Shown here piece by piece: positions 50,735 to 60,163 of a DNA stretch of 64,000 nucleotides. Both the position numbers and the translations under genes were made by a program. The DNA is from RYN-133 sp963708645 (GTDB taxonomy: Bacteria; Actinomycetota; Actinomycetes; Mycobacteriales; Jatrophihabitantaceae), in NCBI GenBank assembly GCA_963708645.1, contig CAVPTA010000007.1, positions 372,001 through 436,000 of the forward strand, written 5' to 3'. How positions within the stretch are numbered: position 1 is the first letter of the stretch; every line of letters begins with the position of its first letter. The notes under the pieces are model-generated. The model worked only from the letters and a program-made list of their open reading frames with translations, had not been told where the DNA came from and did no database searches.

Positions 50735-51119
50735 GCACGGCGAAGCCCTGCACCTCGACGAGCGCGTCGTCGTCCCACAACCGCGCGACACCGACAGCCG
50801 CCATCGCAGGGTAGTCGCGGCCTATCAACCGCCGCCACACCTGCCCGATCTGAGCTGCGTTGCGGCGGTAGTCGGCGAGGTCGACGGCATAGATCGTGAG
50901 CGAGGCGAGATCACCCGGTTCACCGCCGGCGGCCCGCAACGCTGTGAGCAGATTGCCCAACGCGGTTTCGAACTGGTTCACGACGCCGGTGCCGACGATC
51001 GAACCGTCCGGCGCCATCGACGTCTGCCCGGCGAGGAACACGATTCTCCCGGTGCCGACGACGGCATGCGCGAAGCCGGCGGGACGCGCGAGCTCGGGCG
51101 GGTTGACGCGGTCGATCAT
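50697..51119 (-). CDS. Rid family (YjgF/YER057c/UK114) protein
   Basis: A 140-residue Rid-family protein: FAHAVVGTGRIVFLAGQTSMAPDGSIVG, ETALGNLLTALRAAGGEPGDLASLTIY and a final ALVEVQGFAVL. RidA hydrolyses reactive enamines and imines to ketones and ammonia. The segment DYPAMAAVGVARL has Met106 where RidA proteins usually carry the substrate-binding Arg (as in PxRSxV), so it may belong to a divergent Rid subgroup. It is last in the ligase-monooxygenase-SDR operon, with an ATGA overlap to the SDR gene. Deamination of the amino-cyclohexene product is a plausible job. It overlaps the 3' end of the hydratase gene. Confidence 0.88.
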   Translation of the reverse strand: MIDRVNPPELARPAGFAHAVVGTGRIVFLAGQTSMAPDGSIVGTGVVNQFETALGNLLTALRAAGGEPGDLASLTIYAVDLADYRRNAAQIGQVWRRLIGRDYPAMAAVGVARLWDDDALVEVQGFAVLSDPASSADASR

Positions 51120-51877
51120 GCCTGTACAGCTCCCCCGTCGACGACGATCGCCTGGCCGTTGAGCGCACCGTTGTCGATGCACGACATGACGGCAACAGCG
51201 ACTTCGTCGGGCGTGATGAGCCGCCCGATCGGTTGCTTGTCGGCGAGCGTCGCGCGCGCCTGATCGGTCGAACGCCCGGTGCGCCGCACAATCGTCGCGA
51301 TGGTTGCGTCGGTCATCGGGGTGTCGACGTAGCCGGGACAGATCGCGTTGACCGTGACACCGGTCGGCGCGAGCTCGGCAGCAGCCGAGCGCACGAGGCC
51401 GAGTACTCCGTGCTTGCTGGCGGTGTACGCGGCGATGTAGGGCTCGCCGATGCGCGCCGCAGTGGATGCGATAACAACGACGCGTCCGAAGCCCGCGGCG
51501 CGCATGGCGGGCACTGCTCGGCGTAGGCATCGAAACGGCGCGGTCAGGTTGAGATCGAGCATGCGTTGCCACTCGTCATCGGTGATGCGGTCGAGTCGTG
51601 CGGACGTGCCGCTCCCCGCATTCGCGACGAGGACGGCGACCTGACCCCACTGCGACTCGACCTCGGTGAAGATGCGCTCGACTTCGGCACCGTCGGTCAC
51701 GTCAGCGCTGATCGTGATCGTCTCCCCCGCGCACAGCTGTGCGGTTGCGGCGAGATCGTCCGCGCTGCGGGCAGTCAGCGCGACCCGCATCCCTGCGTCG
51801 CTCAGCCGGACGGCGATCGCGCGGCCGATGCCCCGTCCCGCGCCGGTGACCAGTGCGACGGTGCCGGCTTCGGTCAT
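51116..51877 (-). CDS. SDR family 3-hydroxyacyl-CoA dehydrogenase-like oxidoreductase
   Basis: A short-chain dehydrogenase of 253 residues. The cofactor loop TGAGRGIG is at 11-18, NAG is in VLVANAGSG near 85-89, the catalytic Ser is in VVVIASTA, and Tyr151 and Lys155 are in AYTASKHG. The C-terminus NGQAIVVDGGAV is standard. It sits between the monooxygenase/reductase and the Rid gene, overlapping both by ATGA junctions. In the CoA-bound pathway it probably oxidises the hydroxyacyl-CoA made by the hydratase. Confidence 0.92.
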   Translation of the reverse strand: MTEAGTVALVTGAGRGIGRAIAVRLSDAGMRVALTARSADDLAATAQLCAGETITISADVTDGAEVERIFTEVESQWGQVAVLVANAGSGTSARLDRITDDEWQRMLDLNLTAPFRCLRRAVPAMRAAGFGRVVVIASTAARIGEPYIAAYTASKHGVLGLVRSAAAELAPTGVTVNAICPGYVDTPMTDATIATIVRRTGRSTDQARATLADKQPIGRLITPDEVAVAVMSCIDNGALNGQAIVVDGGAVQA

Positions 51878-54239
51878 GGTCGCCACCGCCGGTGCGCGGT
51901 GCCGGTGGCGCCCGCGCGAATGAGTTCGAGGCGTGGACGAGGCCCGTCGCTGCGTCCGGTCTGTGGCTTGCGGGCGCCGGCATGCCACGGCAGCGGCCAC
52001 TGCACAGCCGGGCCTGCGTAGTCCTGCTCGATGGCTGCGTGCAGCGTCCAGTTCGGGTCGTAGAGATGCGCGCGGCCGAGGGCGCACAGGTCGGCGCGGC
52101 CGGCGAGCAGGAGCGAGTTCACGTCGTCGTAGGACGAGATGATGCCGACCGCCATCGTCGCGATGCCGACCTCGTTGCGGATGCGGTCGGCGAACGGCGT
52201 CTGGTACGACGCGCCCGAACGCGGGCCGCTCGTCGGCCACGACCTGCCCCGTCGAGACGTCGACGATGTCGACACCCGCGGCGGCGAACGCCTTGGCGAT
52301 CGCGACAGCCTCGTCGGCGTCGATGCCACCCGTCGTACCAGTCGGTCGCCGAGATGCGCACGCTCATCGGCTTGTGTTCGCGGCCACACCGCGCGGACCG
52401 CAGCGAACACTTCGAGCGGGAACCGCAGCCGGTTCGTCGAGCGACCCGCCGTAGTCGTCGTCGCGCCGGTTCGTCAGCGGCGAGATGAACGACGACAGCA
52501 GGTAACCGTGCGCGCAGTGCAGTTCGAGCAGGTCGAAGCCGGCTTCATCGCCGCGGCGTGCGGCCGCGACGAACTGGTCGCGGATCTCGGCGAGTTCGTC
52601 ATGCGTCAGCTCGCGCGGGACTTGGTTCACACCGGGGCGGTACGAGATCGCCGACGGCGCGACGACGTCCCAGTTGTCGGCGGGCAGCGGGTCGTCGATG
52701 CCCTCCCACATGAGCTTCGTCGAGCCCTTGCGACCGGAGTGGCCGAGCTGCAGCGCCGATCTTCGCCTGCGACTCGGCGTGCACGAAGTCGGTGATGCGG
52801 CGCCAGTGTCGCGCCTGCTCGTCGGTGTAGATGCCCGCGCAACCGGGCGTGATGCGGCCGTCCGCAGACACGCACACCATCTCGGTCATCACCAGCCCGG
52901 CGCCGCCGAGCGCCTTGCCGCCGAGGTGCACGAGGTGGAAGTCGCTCGGGACGCCGTCGACGGCTTTGTACATGTCCATCGGCGACACGACGACGCGGTT
53001 GACGAGTTCGAGCGCGCGCAACCGGAACGGCTGGAACATCGGCGGCCGGGTTTCGCCCGTGCCGTTCCCGCGACTCGCCGCGTCCTGAGCGAACCATTCG
53101 TCGACCGCGCCGACGAACTCGGGATCGCGCACGCGCAGGTTGTCATAGGTGACGCGGCGGCTGCGCGTCATGATGTTGAACGCGAACTGCAGCGGATCCT
53201 GGTCGGTGTACTGCGTGAGGTTCTCGAACCATTCCAGGCTCGCCTGGGCGGCACGCTGGGTCGAGACGACGACCGGCCGGCGCTCTGCCTCGTAGGCCTC
53301 GAGCGCAGCGGGCACGTCGGGCTGTTCGTGCAGGCAGGCCGCCAGGGCAAGCGCGTCCTCCATCGCGAGCTTGGTGCCCGAGCCGATCGAGAAGTGCGCG
53401 GTGTGCGCGGCATCGCCGAGCAGCACGACGTTGTCGTGGCGCCAGGTCTCATTGCGAACAGTGGTGAAGTTGATCCAGCGCGAGTTGTTGGTGAGCACGT
53501 CGTGCCCCTCCAACACATCGGCGAACAACTCGCGGATCAGCTCGACCGACTTCTCGTCCGACTCGCCCGGCACGAAATCGCGATCGGCGAACGCGTCGAA
53601 ACCTGCGCGGCGCCAGACCTCGTCGTTCATCTCGACGATGAACGTGCTGCCGTGACTGTCGTAGGGGTAGCCGTGGATCTGCATCACGCCGTGCGGGGTC
53701 TCGCGCACGTAGAACTTGAACGCGTCGAACACCTTTGTCGTGCCGAGCCACATGTACTTGCACTGCCGCGCTTCGAGGCTCGGGCCGAAGGTGTCGGCGT
53801 ACCGGTTGCGCACACCTGAGTTCAGTCCGTCACAGGCGATGACGAGGTCGTAGTCGGACGACAGCTGCGCCACATCGGGCGCAAGGGCGCGGAAGTGGAT
53901 TGTGACGCCGACGTCGAGGCAGCGCTGCTGCAGGATCTCGAGCAGACGCTTCCGGCTCATCGCGGCGAAGCCATGCCCGCCGCTCGTCAATACCTGCCCG
54001 CGGAAGTCGACGTCGATGTCGTCCCACTGCGCGAATTCGGCGCGCATCTGCGCGAAGATCTGCTCGTCGGCATGCTCGATCCCGCCGAGGGTTTCATCGG
54101 AGAACACGACGCCGAACCCGAACGTGTCGTCAGCCGCGTTGCGCTCCCACACGGTGATGTCGTGCGTCGGATCGAGCTGTTTCATCAGCGCGGCGAAGTA
54201 CAAGCCGCCCGGGCCGCCGCCGATGACTGCGACCCGCAT
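51874..54239 (-). pseudogene. 2-aminobenzoyl-CoA monooxygenase/reductase-type fusion (FAD monooxygenase + OYE-like reductase), five frameshifts as written
   Basis: A flavoprotein of about 780 residues. The N-terminal half (ATG 54239) is a PHBH-type monooxygenase: AVIGGGPGGLYFAAL, GFGVVFSDETLGGIEH, VIACDGLNSGVRN and VVLLGDAAHTAHFSIGSG. The C-terminal half, from about residue 390 (PPMFQPFRLRALELVNRVVVSPMDMY), is an old-yellow-enzyme-like reductase: HSGRKGSTKLMWEG, LELHCAHGYLLSSFISPLTN and ALGRAHLYDPNW. The same fusion occurs in 2-aminobenzoyl-CoA monooxygenase/reductase and salicylyl-CoA 5-hydroxylase. Breaks near 52754, 52431, 52381, 52329 and 52211 all shift the same way and lie only in the reductase half. 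Confidence 0.85.
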
Positions 54240-55870
54240 CAGGACGCTCCGCCCGGGGCCTGATTGCGCAACACGTAGCGCTGGATCTTGCCCGTGCTCG
54301 TTCGCGGCAGCGTCGGGACGAACTCGATTGCGCGCGGGTACTTGTACGGCGCGATCGACGCCTTCACGAACTCCTGCAATTCATGGCGCAGTTGCTCGTC
54401 GCCCGCCCGGCCATCGACGAGCACGACGTAGGCCGTGACGAGCTGCCCGCGCGCCTCGTCGGGCGCGCCGACCACAGCGCACTCGGCGACGGCGGGATGC
54501 GCGTTGAGCGCCTCCTCGACCTCCGGCCCGGCGATGTTGTAGCCGGACGAGATGATCATGTCGTCGCCGCGCGCGACGTAGGTGAAGTAACCGTCGGCGT
54601 CGCGCACGAAGATGTCACCGGTGAGGTTCCAACCGCGCTGGACGTAGTTGCGTTGACGCTCGTCGTCGAGGTAGCGGCATCCGGTCGGGCCCTTGATGGC
54701 CAGTCGCCCTGGCACGCCGGCCGGAGCGGGAAGCCCCTCGTCGTCGAGGATGGTCGCGCGATAGCCCGGCACGGCGATGCCGGTCGTCCCAGGACGGATG
54801 TCGTCGTCGGCAGCGCACACGAATACGTGCAGCAGCTCGGTGGAGCCGATCCCGTCGATCAGGCGCACACCGGTCGCGTCGTAGAACATCTCCCACGTCG
54901 CCTTCGGCAGGTGTTCACCTGCCGAGATCGCGCGTCGCAGGCCGCGCAGACGTTCGCCGTTGCCGCCGATGACCATCGCGCGGTATCCCGTCGGTGCGGT
55001 GAAACAGACGGTGACCTGGTGCGTCTGGATGTGGTCGGCGAGTTCGTCCGGCGTCGCCCGCTCGAGCAGCAACGTGCAGGCGCCGACGCGCATCGGGAAC
55101 ACGAGCAGGCCGCCCAGGCCGAAAGTGAACGCGAGCGGCGGCGTCCCGGTGACGACGTCGTCGGCGACGATGCGGAAGACGTGCTTGCCGACCGTATCGG
55201 CGATCGCGAGCACGTCGCGGTGGAAGTGCATGGTGGCCTTGGGACGACCTGTCGTGCCCGAGGTGAACGCCAGCAGCGCGACATCGTCCGCTGCCGTGTC
55301 GGCACTCGCCAGTGGCGCATCGGACTCGTCCGCGGCAGCCGACTGCAGTTCGGCGTAGCTGATCTTGGCGGCCGTGCCCAGGTCGGCCCGATCGAGTTCG
55401 TCGGCGAACCGGTCGTCATACAGCGCCAGGTCGACGCGAGCGATGCCGGCGATCGTGGTGAGCTCGTTGGCACGCAGCAACGGCATGGTCGACACGGCAA
55501 CGGCGCCGATACGCAGCGTCGCCAGCCAGCAGATGACCAGCCACGGATTGTTCGGGCCACGCAGCAGGATGCGGTTGCCGGCAACGATGCCGTGGCGGTT
55601 GACGAGCGCGCGCGCGACACGGTCGACCTGTGCGCGCAGCTCGCCGTAGGTCCATGACTCGCCGGTCGGGGTGAGCAGGCACCGGCGGTCTGCGCCGTGG
55701 TCGGCGATCGTGCGGTCGAGAAGCTCGCTCACGCAGTTGAGCCGAGCGGGGTACTGCACGTCGTCGATGTCGAAGATCAGGTCGGGCCACTGATCGAGTG
55801 GAGGGAGGTGGTCGCGGCAGAACGTGTCGACGTGACCACTCGCGACGAGTTCCGACGAGTCCGGCGCCAT
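54239..55870 (-). CDS. benzoate/2-aminobenzoate-CoA ligase family protein
   Basis: An AMP-forming aryl-CoA ligase (543 aa from ATG 55870; a GTG lies one codon earlier). It has the P-loop FTSGTTGRPKATMHFH near 205, PLAFTFGLGGLLVFPMRVGA, GIGSTELLHVF in place of the usual GxTE motif, GDIFVRDADGYFTYVARGDDMI and the catalytic lysine in PRTSTGKIQRYVLR. This set, especially IGSTELLH, is typical of the benzoate/aminobenzoate ligase branch. It heads the operon with the monooxygenase/reductase; its TGA overlaps that gene's ATG by one base. Anthranilate is the inferred substrate, with salicylate or benzoate as alternatives. Confidence 0.9.
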   Translation of the reverse strand: MAPDSSELVASGHVDTFCRDHLPPLDQWPDLIFDIDDVQYPARLNCVSELLDRTIADHGADRRCLLTPTGESWTYGELRAQVDRVARALVNRHGIVAGNRILLRGPNNPWLVICWLATLRIGAVAVSTMPLLRANELTTIAGIARVDLALYDDRFADELDRADLGTAAKISYAELQSAAADESDAPLASADTAADDVALLAFTSGTTGRPKATMHFHRDVLAIADTVGKHVFRIVADDVVTGTPPLAFTFGLGGLLVFPMRVGACTLLLERATPDELADHIQTHQVTVCFTAPTGYRAMVIGGNGERLRGLRRAISAGEHLPKATWEMFYDATGVRLIDGIGSTELLHVFVCAADDDIRPGTTGIAVPGYRATILDDEGLPAPAGVPGRLAIKGPTGCRYLDDERQRNYVQRGWNLTGDIFVRDADGYFTYVARGDDMIISSGYNIAGPEVEEALNAHPAVAECAVVGAPDEARGQLVTAYVVLVDGRAGDEQLRHELQEFVKASIAPYKYPRAIEFVPTLPRTSTGKIQRYVLRNQAPGGAS

Positions 55871-55890
55871 CACACCAGTATGCCGTTATG

Positions 55891-55915
55891 CTGACGACAG
55901 TCAAGAATACGTCAG
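55891..55915. promoter_or_regulatory. inverted-repeat operator candidate between ligase gene and paaX-like gene
   Basis: CTGACG (55891-55896) and CGTCAG (55910-55915) are perfect inverted arms 13 bases apart in the 51-bp gap between the divergent ligase and PaaX-type genes. PaaX regulators bind imperfect palindromes in the promoters of CoA-dependent aromatic catabolic operons. Position and symmetry fit a shared operator. Confidence 0.55.
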
Positions 55916-55921
55916 ATAGGA

Positions 55922-56753
55922 ATGCGCGTCATGAGCGTGTCGGTCGGCAGCCCGGCGCTGCCGCCGCGCGCGCTGATCGTGACGTTGTTCGGGCTCTACG
56001 CGCGCGAGTCGGGCGGGTGGCTGAGCGTCGCGACGCTGGTGAAACTGCTGGCGCAGGTGGGCGTGGACGAGCCTGCGGTGCGCTCGGCGATCTCGCGACT
56101 CAAGCGGCGCGGGGTGATCGCGCCGGAGCGTGTCGACGGCAGCGCCGGATACACGATCGGAGAGCACACCCGGCGCATGCTCGATCTGGGTGATCGCCGC
56201 ATCTTCGACCGCCGGCAACCATCGCTCACCGACGGCTGGTTGCTTGCCGTGTTCAGCGTTCCGGAGGCCGAGCGCGACCAGCGACACCTACTGCGTTCAC
56301 GCCTCGCGTGGTTGGGCTTCGGAACCGTCAGTGCAGGCACATGGATCGCGCCACAACACCTCGAGGACGAGGCGCGCGAGGCACTCGACGGCTTCGGCGC
56401 GTACGTCGAACTGTTCCGCGCCGACCACCTCGGCTTCGGCGTCCTTCCGGAGAAGATCGCGACCTGGTGGGACCTGGCGCGAACTGTCCTCGCAGTACTC
56501 GGACTTCGATCGCGAACACTCCGCCGTTCTCGCGTCGTGGCGACGGCGCCGCACCGTCGACGACGCCGACGCGTTCGGCGACTACGTGCGCACCCTCACC
56601 GCCTGGCGGCGCCTGCCGTACCTCGACCCGGGCCTGCCCGCGTCGCTGCTCCCCGCCGGCTGGGCCGGCACCCGCGCCGCCGAGACCTTCGAGGCGATCC
56701 GCACACGCCTGGCCGACCCGGCACACCGCTTCGTCGATGCAGTGCGAACCTGA
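55922..56753 (+). pseudogene. PaaX family transcriptional regulator, one frameshift as written
   Basis: A regulator of about 275 residues: SPALPPRALIVTLFGLYARESGGWLSVATLVKLLAQVGVDEPAVRSAISRLKRRGVI-type winged helix (recognised by RSAISRLKRRG), then DGWLLAVFSVPEAERDQRHLLRSRLAWLGFGTVSAGTWIAP, the PaaX middle domain (core WLGFGTVSAGTWIAP). The frame breaks near 56478. In the next frame SSQYSDFDREHSAVLASW, TAWRRLPYLDPGLPASLLPAGWAG and the end of the family follow to TGA 56753. PaaX repressors usually respond to an aryl-CoA. Its divergent position makes it the likely repressor of the adjacent ligase operon. ATG 55931 is an alternative start. Confidence 0.87.
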
Positions 56754-56779
56754 GGCACCCGTATCCTTCGAGGCGGTCA

Positions 56780-56852
56780 GCCCTCGTAGCTCAGGGGATA
56801 GAGCGCCGGACTCCTAAGCCGGGCGTCGCAGGTTCGAATCCTGCCGGGGGCA
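56780..56852 (+). tRNA. tRNA-Arg (anticodon CCT)
   Basis: Acceptor arms GCCCTCG (56780-56786) and CGGGGGC (56845-56851) pair throughout. The anticodon loop CTCCTAA gives CCT, reading AGG. The T-loop GGTTCGAATCC is canonical and the discriminator is A56852. No CCA is encoded (CCC follows). Confidence 0.94.
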
Positions 56853-56963
56853 CCCTTCGAGATCTTCGATCCCGGTTTCCGGTTCCTTCCGGTTTCAAAC
56901 TTGGCGGAGTAGCGTCGCGCTCCGTCGGAGCGAGATAGTTGACGACTCAACGGAGCGTTGACA

Positions 56964-58457
56964 ATGGCGGATGCTGTTACATCGACCGCGCCACCCGGTC
57001 TGCGTAGGGACGCGATCGGTCTGCGTGAGGTGCTCTTCCAGAGCATGACCGACATGGCGCCGGGTGCCGCCATCGCAGCCTCGATCCCGTTCGGCGTCGG
57101 GTATGCGGGCGGCGCGCTGCCGCTGTCGGTCTTGATCGCGCTGGTCGCGTGCCTGCTCACCGCGTTCTGCATCGGCGAGCTGGCCAAGAACCTGCCCGGT
57201 GCCGGGTCGCTCGGCCTCTATGTCTCGCAGGGGCTGCACACGAGTCTCGGGTTCCTCACGTCGTGGGGTTATCTCTTGATCGGGCTGATGATCTCGCCGT
57301 TGGTGCTGCTGCAGCTGGGCTTCACGACCGCGTCGACGATCAATTCCGAGTGGTCGAGCTACCCGGCCGATCTGTGGTGGCCGTGGACGATCCTCGGCAC
57401 GCTGATCGTGGTTGCTGCCGGACTGTATGGCGTTCGGGCGTCCGCGGTGCTGGGTACCGTGCTCGGACTGTTCGAGATCCTGGTCTTCGTCGTCCTCGCA
57501 GTGTTCTTCGTCGTCCATGCCGGCAGCCACAACACGCTGTCGGTGTTCAGCACGAAGTACACGCCGTCCACGCTCCACGGCGCGACCGGCGTCATCGGTG
57601 GGTCAGTGTTCGCGCTACTCGGGTTCGGGGGATTCGAGGGCGCGACCCCGCTCGCGGAAGAAGCCCGCGACCCGCGCCGCACGATCCGCCGCGCTGTGAT
57701 CGGCGCGACCTTGCTCGTCGGCTTGCTGTATGTGTTCACGACCTACGCCGTAGACGTCGCCTACGGTCCGGCGAAGTTCGCGACCTTCTCGACAGCAGGC
57801 GCGAATTCGTGGCAAGGATTGGCACGCTCGCTCTACGGCTTCTTCTGGTTCTTCGTCTTCCTGGCCATCGTCAACTCGACGATCGCGAACGCGAACGCGG
57901 GCGTCAATGTCGCCAGTCGCACGGGCTACGCCATGGGACGCATCGGAGCACTTCCCTACGCGTTCGCACGCGTGAGCCTGCGACACCGCTCGCCTTACAT
58001 CGCGATCGTGGTCACCGGCGCGCTCACGCTGGTGATCTCGCTCGTCCTCGGATTCAAGTACAACCCCACGAACGCGTTCGGGATCGTCGGCAGCGCCCTG
58101 GTGATCATGCTGGTGTCGATCTACATCATCGTGGACGTTGCCTGCATCGCGTACTTCCTGCGTCGGCGTCGGCACGAGTTCAATCCGATCTCGCACATAC
58201 TCGTCCCGTTGTTGGGCATCGCGGCATTCGTACCGGGCTGGTTGTTCGCCGTCGGGTGGAACCCGTTCGGGTGGTCGTTCATAGCGTCACTGGCCTATCC
58301 GGCTTCGCTGGCAGTACGTGGAGCGGTGATCTGGATGATCATCGGCGTGATCTATCTGGCGGTGCTCTACGCCGTCAAACCTGCGCGCGTGTCCGAGCTG
58401 GCACGCGTCCACCTCGACGAAGAACCCGTCCCGACTGCCGTGCAGACCAATGGCTGA
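56964..58457 (+). CDS. APC family amino acid permease
   Basis: A polytopic transporter (497 aa from ATG 56964; a TTG lies two codons upstream) of the amino acid-polyamine-organocation family. The first helix region has FQSMTDMAPGAAIAASIPFG, and helix 6 has VFALLGFGGFEGATPLAEEARDPRRTIRRA, the APC consensus (core GFGGFEGATPLAEEA). Twelve or so hydrophobic segments are visible up to about residue 470, followed by a short polar tail. It overlaps the acetamidase/formamidase gene by 8 bp, so the imported solute may be the substrate or product of that enzyme. Confidence 0.92.
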   Translation: MADAVTSTAPPGLRRDAIGLREVLFQSMTDMAPGAAIAASIPFGVGYAGGALPLSVLIALVACLLTAFCIGELAKNLPGAGSLGLYVSQGLHTSLGFLTSWGYLLIGLMISPLVLLQLGFTTASTINSEWSSYPADLWWPWTILGTLIVVAAGLYGVRASAVLGTVLGLFEILVFVVLAVFFVVHAGSHNTLSVFSTKYTPSTLHGATGVIGGSVFALLGFGGFEGATPLAEEARDPRRTIRRAVIGATLLVGLLYVFTTYAVDVAYGPAKFATFSTAGANSWQGLARSLYGFFWFFVFLAIVNSTIANANAGVNVASRTGYAMGRIGALPYAFARVSLRHRSPYIAIVVTGALTLVISLVLGFKYNPTNAFGIVGSALVIMLVSIYIIVDVACIAYFLRRRRHEFNPISHILVPLLGIAAFVPGWLFAVGWNPFGWSFIASLAYPASLAVRGAVIWMIIGVIYLAVLYAVKPARVSELARVHLDEEPVPTAVQTNG

Positions 58458-59469
58458 TCCGGTCGTCCGCACCTTCCGACCTGAAGCCTCGGAATACGTC
58501 TGGACCTTCGGCGGCGCACCACCGCTCGCGCGAATTGCGCCCGGAACGATTTTGGAGCTGTTCACCGAAGACTGCTTCGCCGGACGGGTCACGGGCGTCG
58601 ACGACCTGGTGTCGGAGGTCTGCGAATTCCCGTACGTCAATCCGCAGACCGGTCCGTTCTACGTCGAGGGTGCCGAGCCCGGCGACACACTGGCGGTGCA
58701 TTTCGTCTCGATCAAACCGGCTCGCGACTGGGCGGTCTCGACAACCGTCCCGCTCTTCGGTGCGCTGACCTCGACCCATCTGACCGCCACGTTGCAGGAT
58801 CCGTTGCCCGAGGTCGTGTGGATCTGGCAGCTGGACCGCGCACGCGATCTGTGCCGGTTCGAATCCAGGTTCGGCGACTGGCAGGTCGACCTGCCCATGG
58901 TGCCGATGCACGGCACGGTCGGAGTGGCGCCGGCCAACCTCGAGGTGCGCTCGGCACTCGTCCCCGACGCGCACGGCGGCAATCTGGACACGCCCGAGAT
59001 GCAGTCCGGCGTCACGTGCTACTTGGGCGTCAATGTCGAGGGTGCGATGTTCTCGATAGGCGACGGTCACGCCCGGCAAGGCGAGGGCGAGACCTGCGGG
59101 GTTGCCGCCGAGTGCGCCATGGACACAGTCGTGATCGTCGACCTCATCAAGGGCGTTCCCTGTCCGTGGCCGCGGCTGGAGTCCGACACCCACCTCATCA
59201 GCACCGGCTCTACGCGCCCGCTCGAAGACGCCTTTCGGATCGCCCAGGTCGATCTCGTCCAGTGGCTCGAGGCCGAATTCGGTCTCCACACCCTGGACGC
59301 GTATCAGCTTGTTTCGCAGGCCGTCGAATCGCCGCTGGCCAATGTCGTCGACACCAACTACACCTCGGTTGCCAAGCTCCGTAAGCAGTGGCTGCCGCAA
59401 CGCTCGGTGATGGACGGTGCACACGCCCGGCTCACCGAGCTGGCGAGCGGATACCTCAGCGCGTCCTAG
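58450..59469 (+). CDS. acetamidase/formamidase family protein
   Basis: A 339-residue amidohydrolase of the FmdA/AmdA family, which cleaves formamide, acetamide or related short amides to acid and ammonia. Seen: GPFYVEGAEPGDTLAVHFVSI near 75, LPMVPMHGTVGVAP near 150, GGNLDTPEMQSGVTCYLGVNVEGAMFSIGDGHARQGEGE (cores GGNLDTPEM and IGDGHARQGEGE, the metal/active-site motif). The ATG lies inside the permease end, so both are translated together. Its stop overlaps that of the convergent secreted-protein gene. It is not an arylformamidase by sequence, so it is not assumed to fill the kynurenine step. Confidence 0.9.
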   Translation: MADPVVRTFRPEASEYVWTFGGAPPLARIAPGTILELFTEDCFAGRVTGVDDLVSEVCEFPYVNPQTGPFYVEGAEPGDTLAVHFVSIKPARDWAVSTTVPLFGALTSTHLTATLQDPLPEVVWIWQLDRARDLCRFESRFGDWQVDLPMVPMHGTVGVAPANLEVRSALVPDAHGGNLDTPEMQSGVTCYLGVNVEGAMFSIGDGHARQGEGETCGVAAECAMDTVVIVDLIKGVPCPWPRLESDTHLISTGSTRPLEDAFRIAQVDLVQWLEAEFGLHTLDAYQLVSQAVESPLANVVDTNYTSVAKLRKQWLPQRSVMDGAHARLTELASGYLSAS

Positions 59470-60098
59470 TACTGCGCCTCGAGCAGCAGGAAGCACCCGT
59501 CGTGGAACGGCGCGGTCTTGTATTGCGTCGACTTCGCCAGAGCGGGCTGGTACATCAGCTGATTCGCTCCGCCACCCGAGCAGCGCTCGAAGCTGGTCGA
59601 ATTCGAGTAGATCGCGAGGTACTCGCCCTTCTTGACGGCAATATGCACGGTGAACGCCTCGACCTTGTACGGTCCGCCGTTGTCGACTCCGCCTTGACCT
59701 TGATAGGTGATTTTGCGGCCGATGGCGACGATGCGCGACGATCCGGTGTCGTTCTTGATCGACGCCGGCTTTACCTGGGCGATTTCGATTCTGAACCACC
59801 CCGAATCCCCAGCAACGATTTTGATCTTGTGGACAATTCCGTCCTTCGGCGCGAGCTGCCCGGTGTTCGGGGCGTGGTAGGCCTGCATGAGGATCCGCGT
59901 GCAGGCACCGGCTTTGCCCGTTGTTTCGCGGCACGCGTGGGGCGAGAACGAGTTGGACGGTTGGATCGAGCCGTTGAGCTTGGCCCCGAACGTCACTGGT
60001 GTCGGCGCCGCGGAAACCCCACGCGGAAATGCCGCAATAGCCATGATCAATGTCGCGATCAACGCGACGATGATCTTCTTGTGATGCCGTCCAGCCAT
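59466..60098 (-). CDS. secreted protein of unknown function
   Basis: A 210-residue exported protein with a signal peptide (about 1-31, KKIIVALIATLIMAIAAFPRGVSAA in parts) and a mature domain with four cysteines, two in HACRETTGKAGACTR and one each in FERCSGGG and DGCFLLLEAQY, so two disulfides are likely. The beta-rich segment GWFRIEIAQVKPASIKNDTGSSRIVAIG suggests a jelly-roll type fold. No family was recognised. It is less GC-rich than its neighbours. It is divergent from another secreted-protein gene and convergent with the formamidase gene. Confidence 0.72.
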   Translation of the reverse strand: MAGRHHKKIIVALIATLIMAIAAFPRGVSAAPTPVTFGAKLNGSIQPSNSFSPHACRETTGKAGACTRILMQAYHAPNTGQLAPKDGIVHKIKIVAGDSGWFRIEIAQVKPASIKNDTGSSRIVAIGRKITYQGQGGVDNGGPYKVEAFTVHIAVKKGEYLAIYSNSTSFERCSGGGANQLMYQPALAKSTQYKTAPFHDGCFLLLEAQY

Positions 60099-60163
60099 GT
60101 GCCGCCCCCGCGCTAGTTGGGTGCAACCTAGAACCAGCAGCTCGTGAGCACAAGAAGCAATTT

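Noticed and set aside
51874..54239. Programmed ribosomal frameshifting in the monooxygenase/reductase
   Set aside because: Five shifts at unrelated sites, with no shared slippery sequence, cannot be programmed.
58450..59469. Formamidase as the missing kynurenine formamidase
   Set aside because: It belongs to the FmdA/AmdA small-amide family, not to the KynB or arylformamidase families, and lies 50 kb from kynA.
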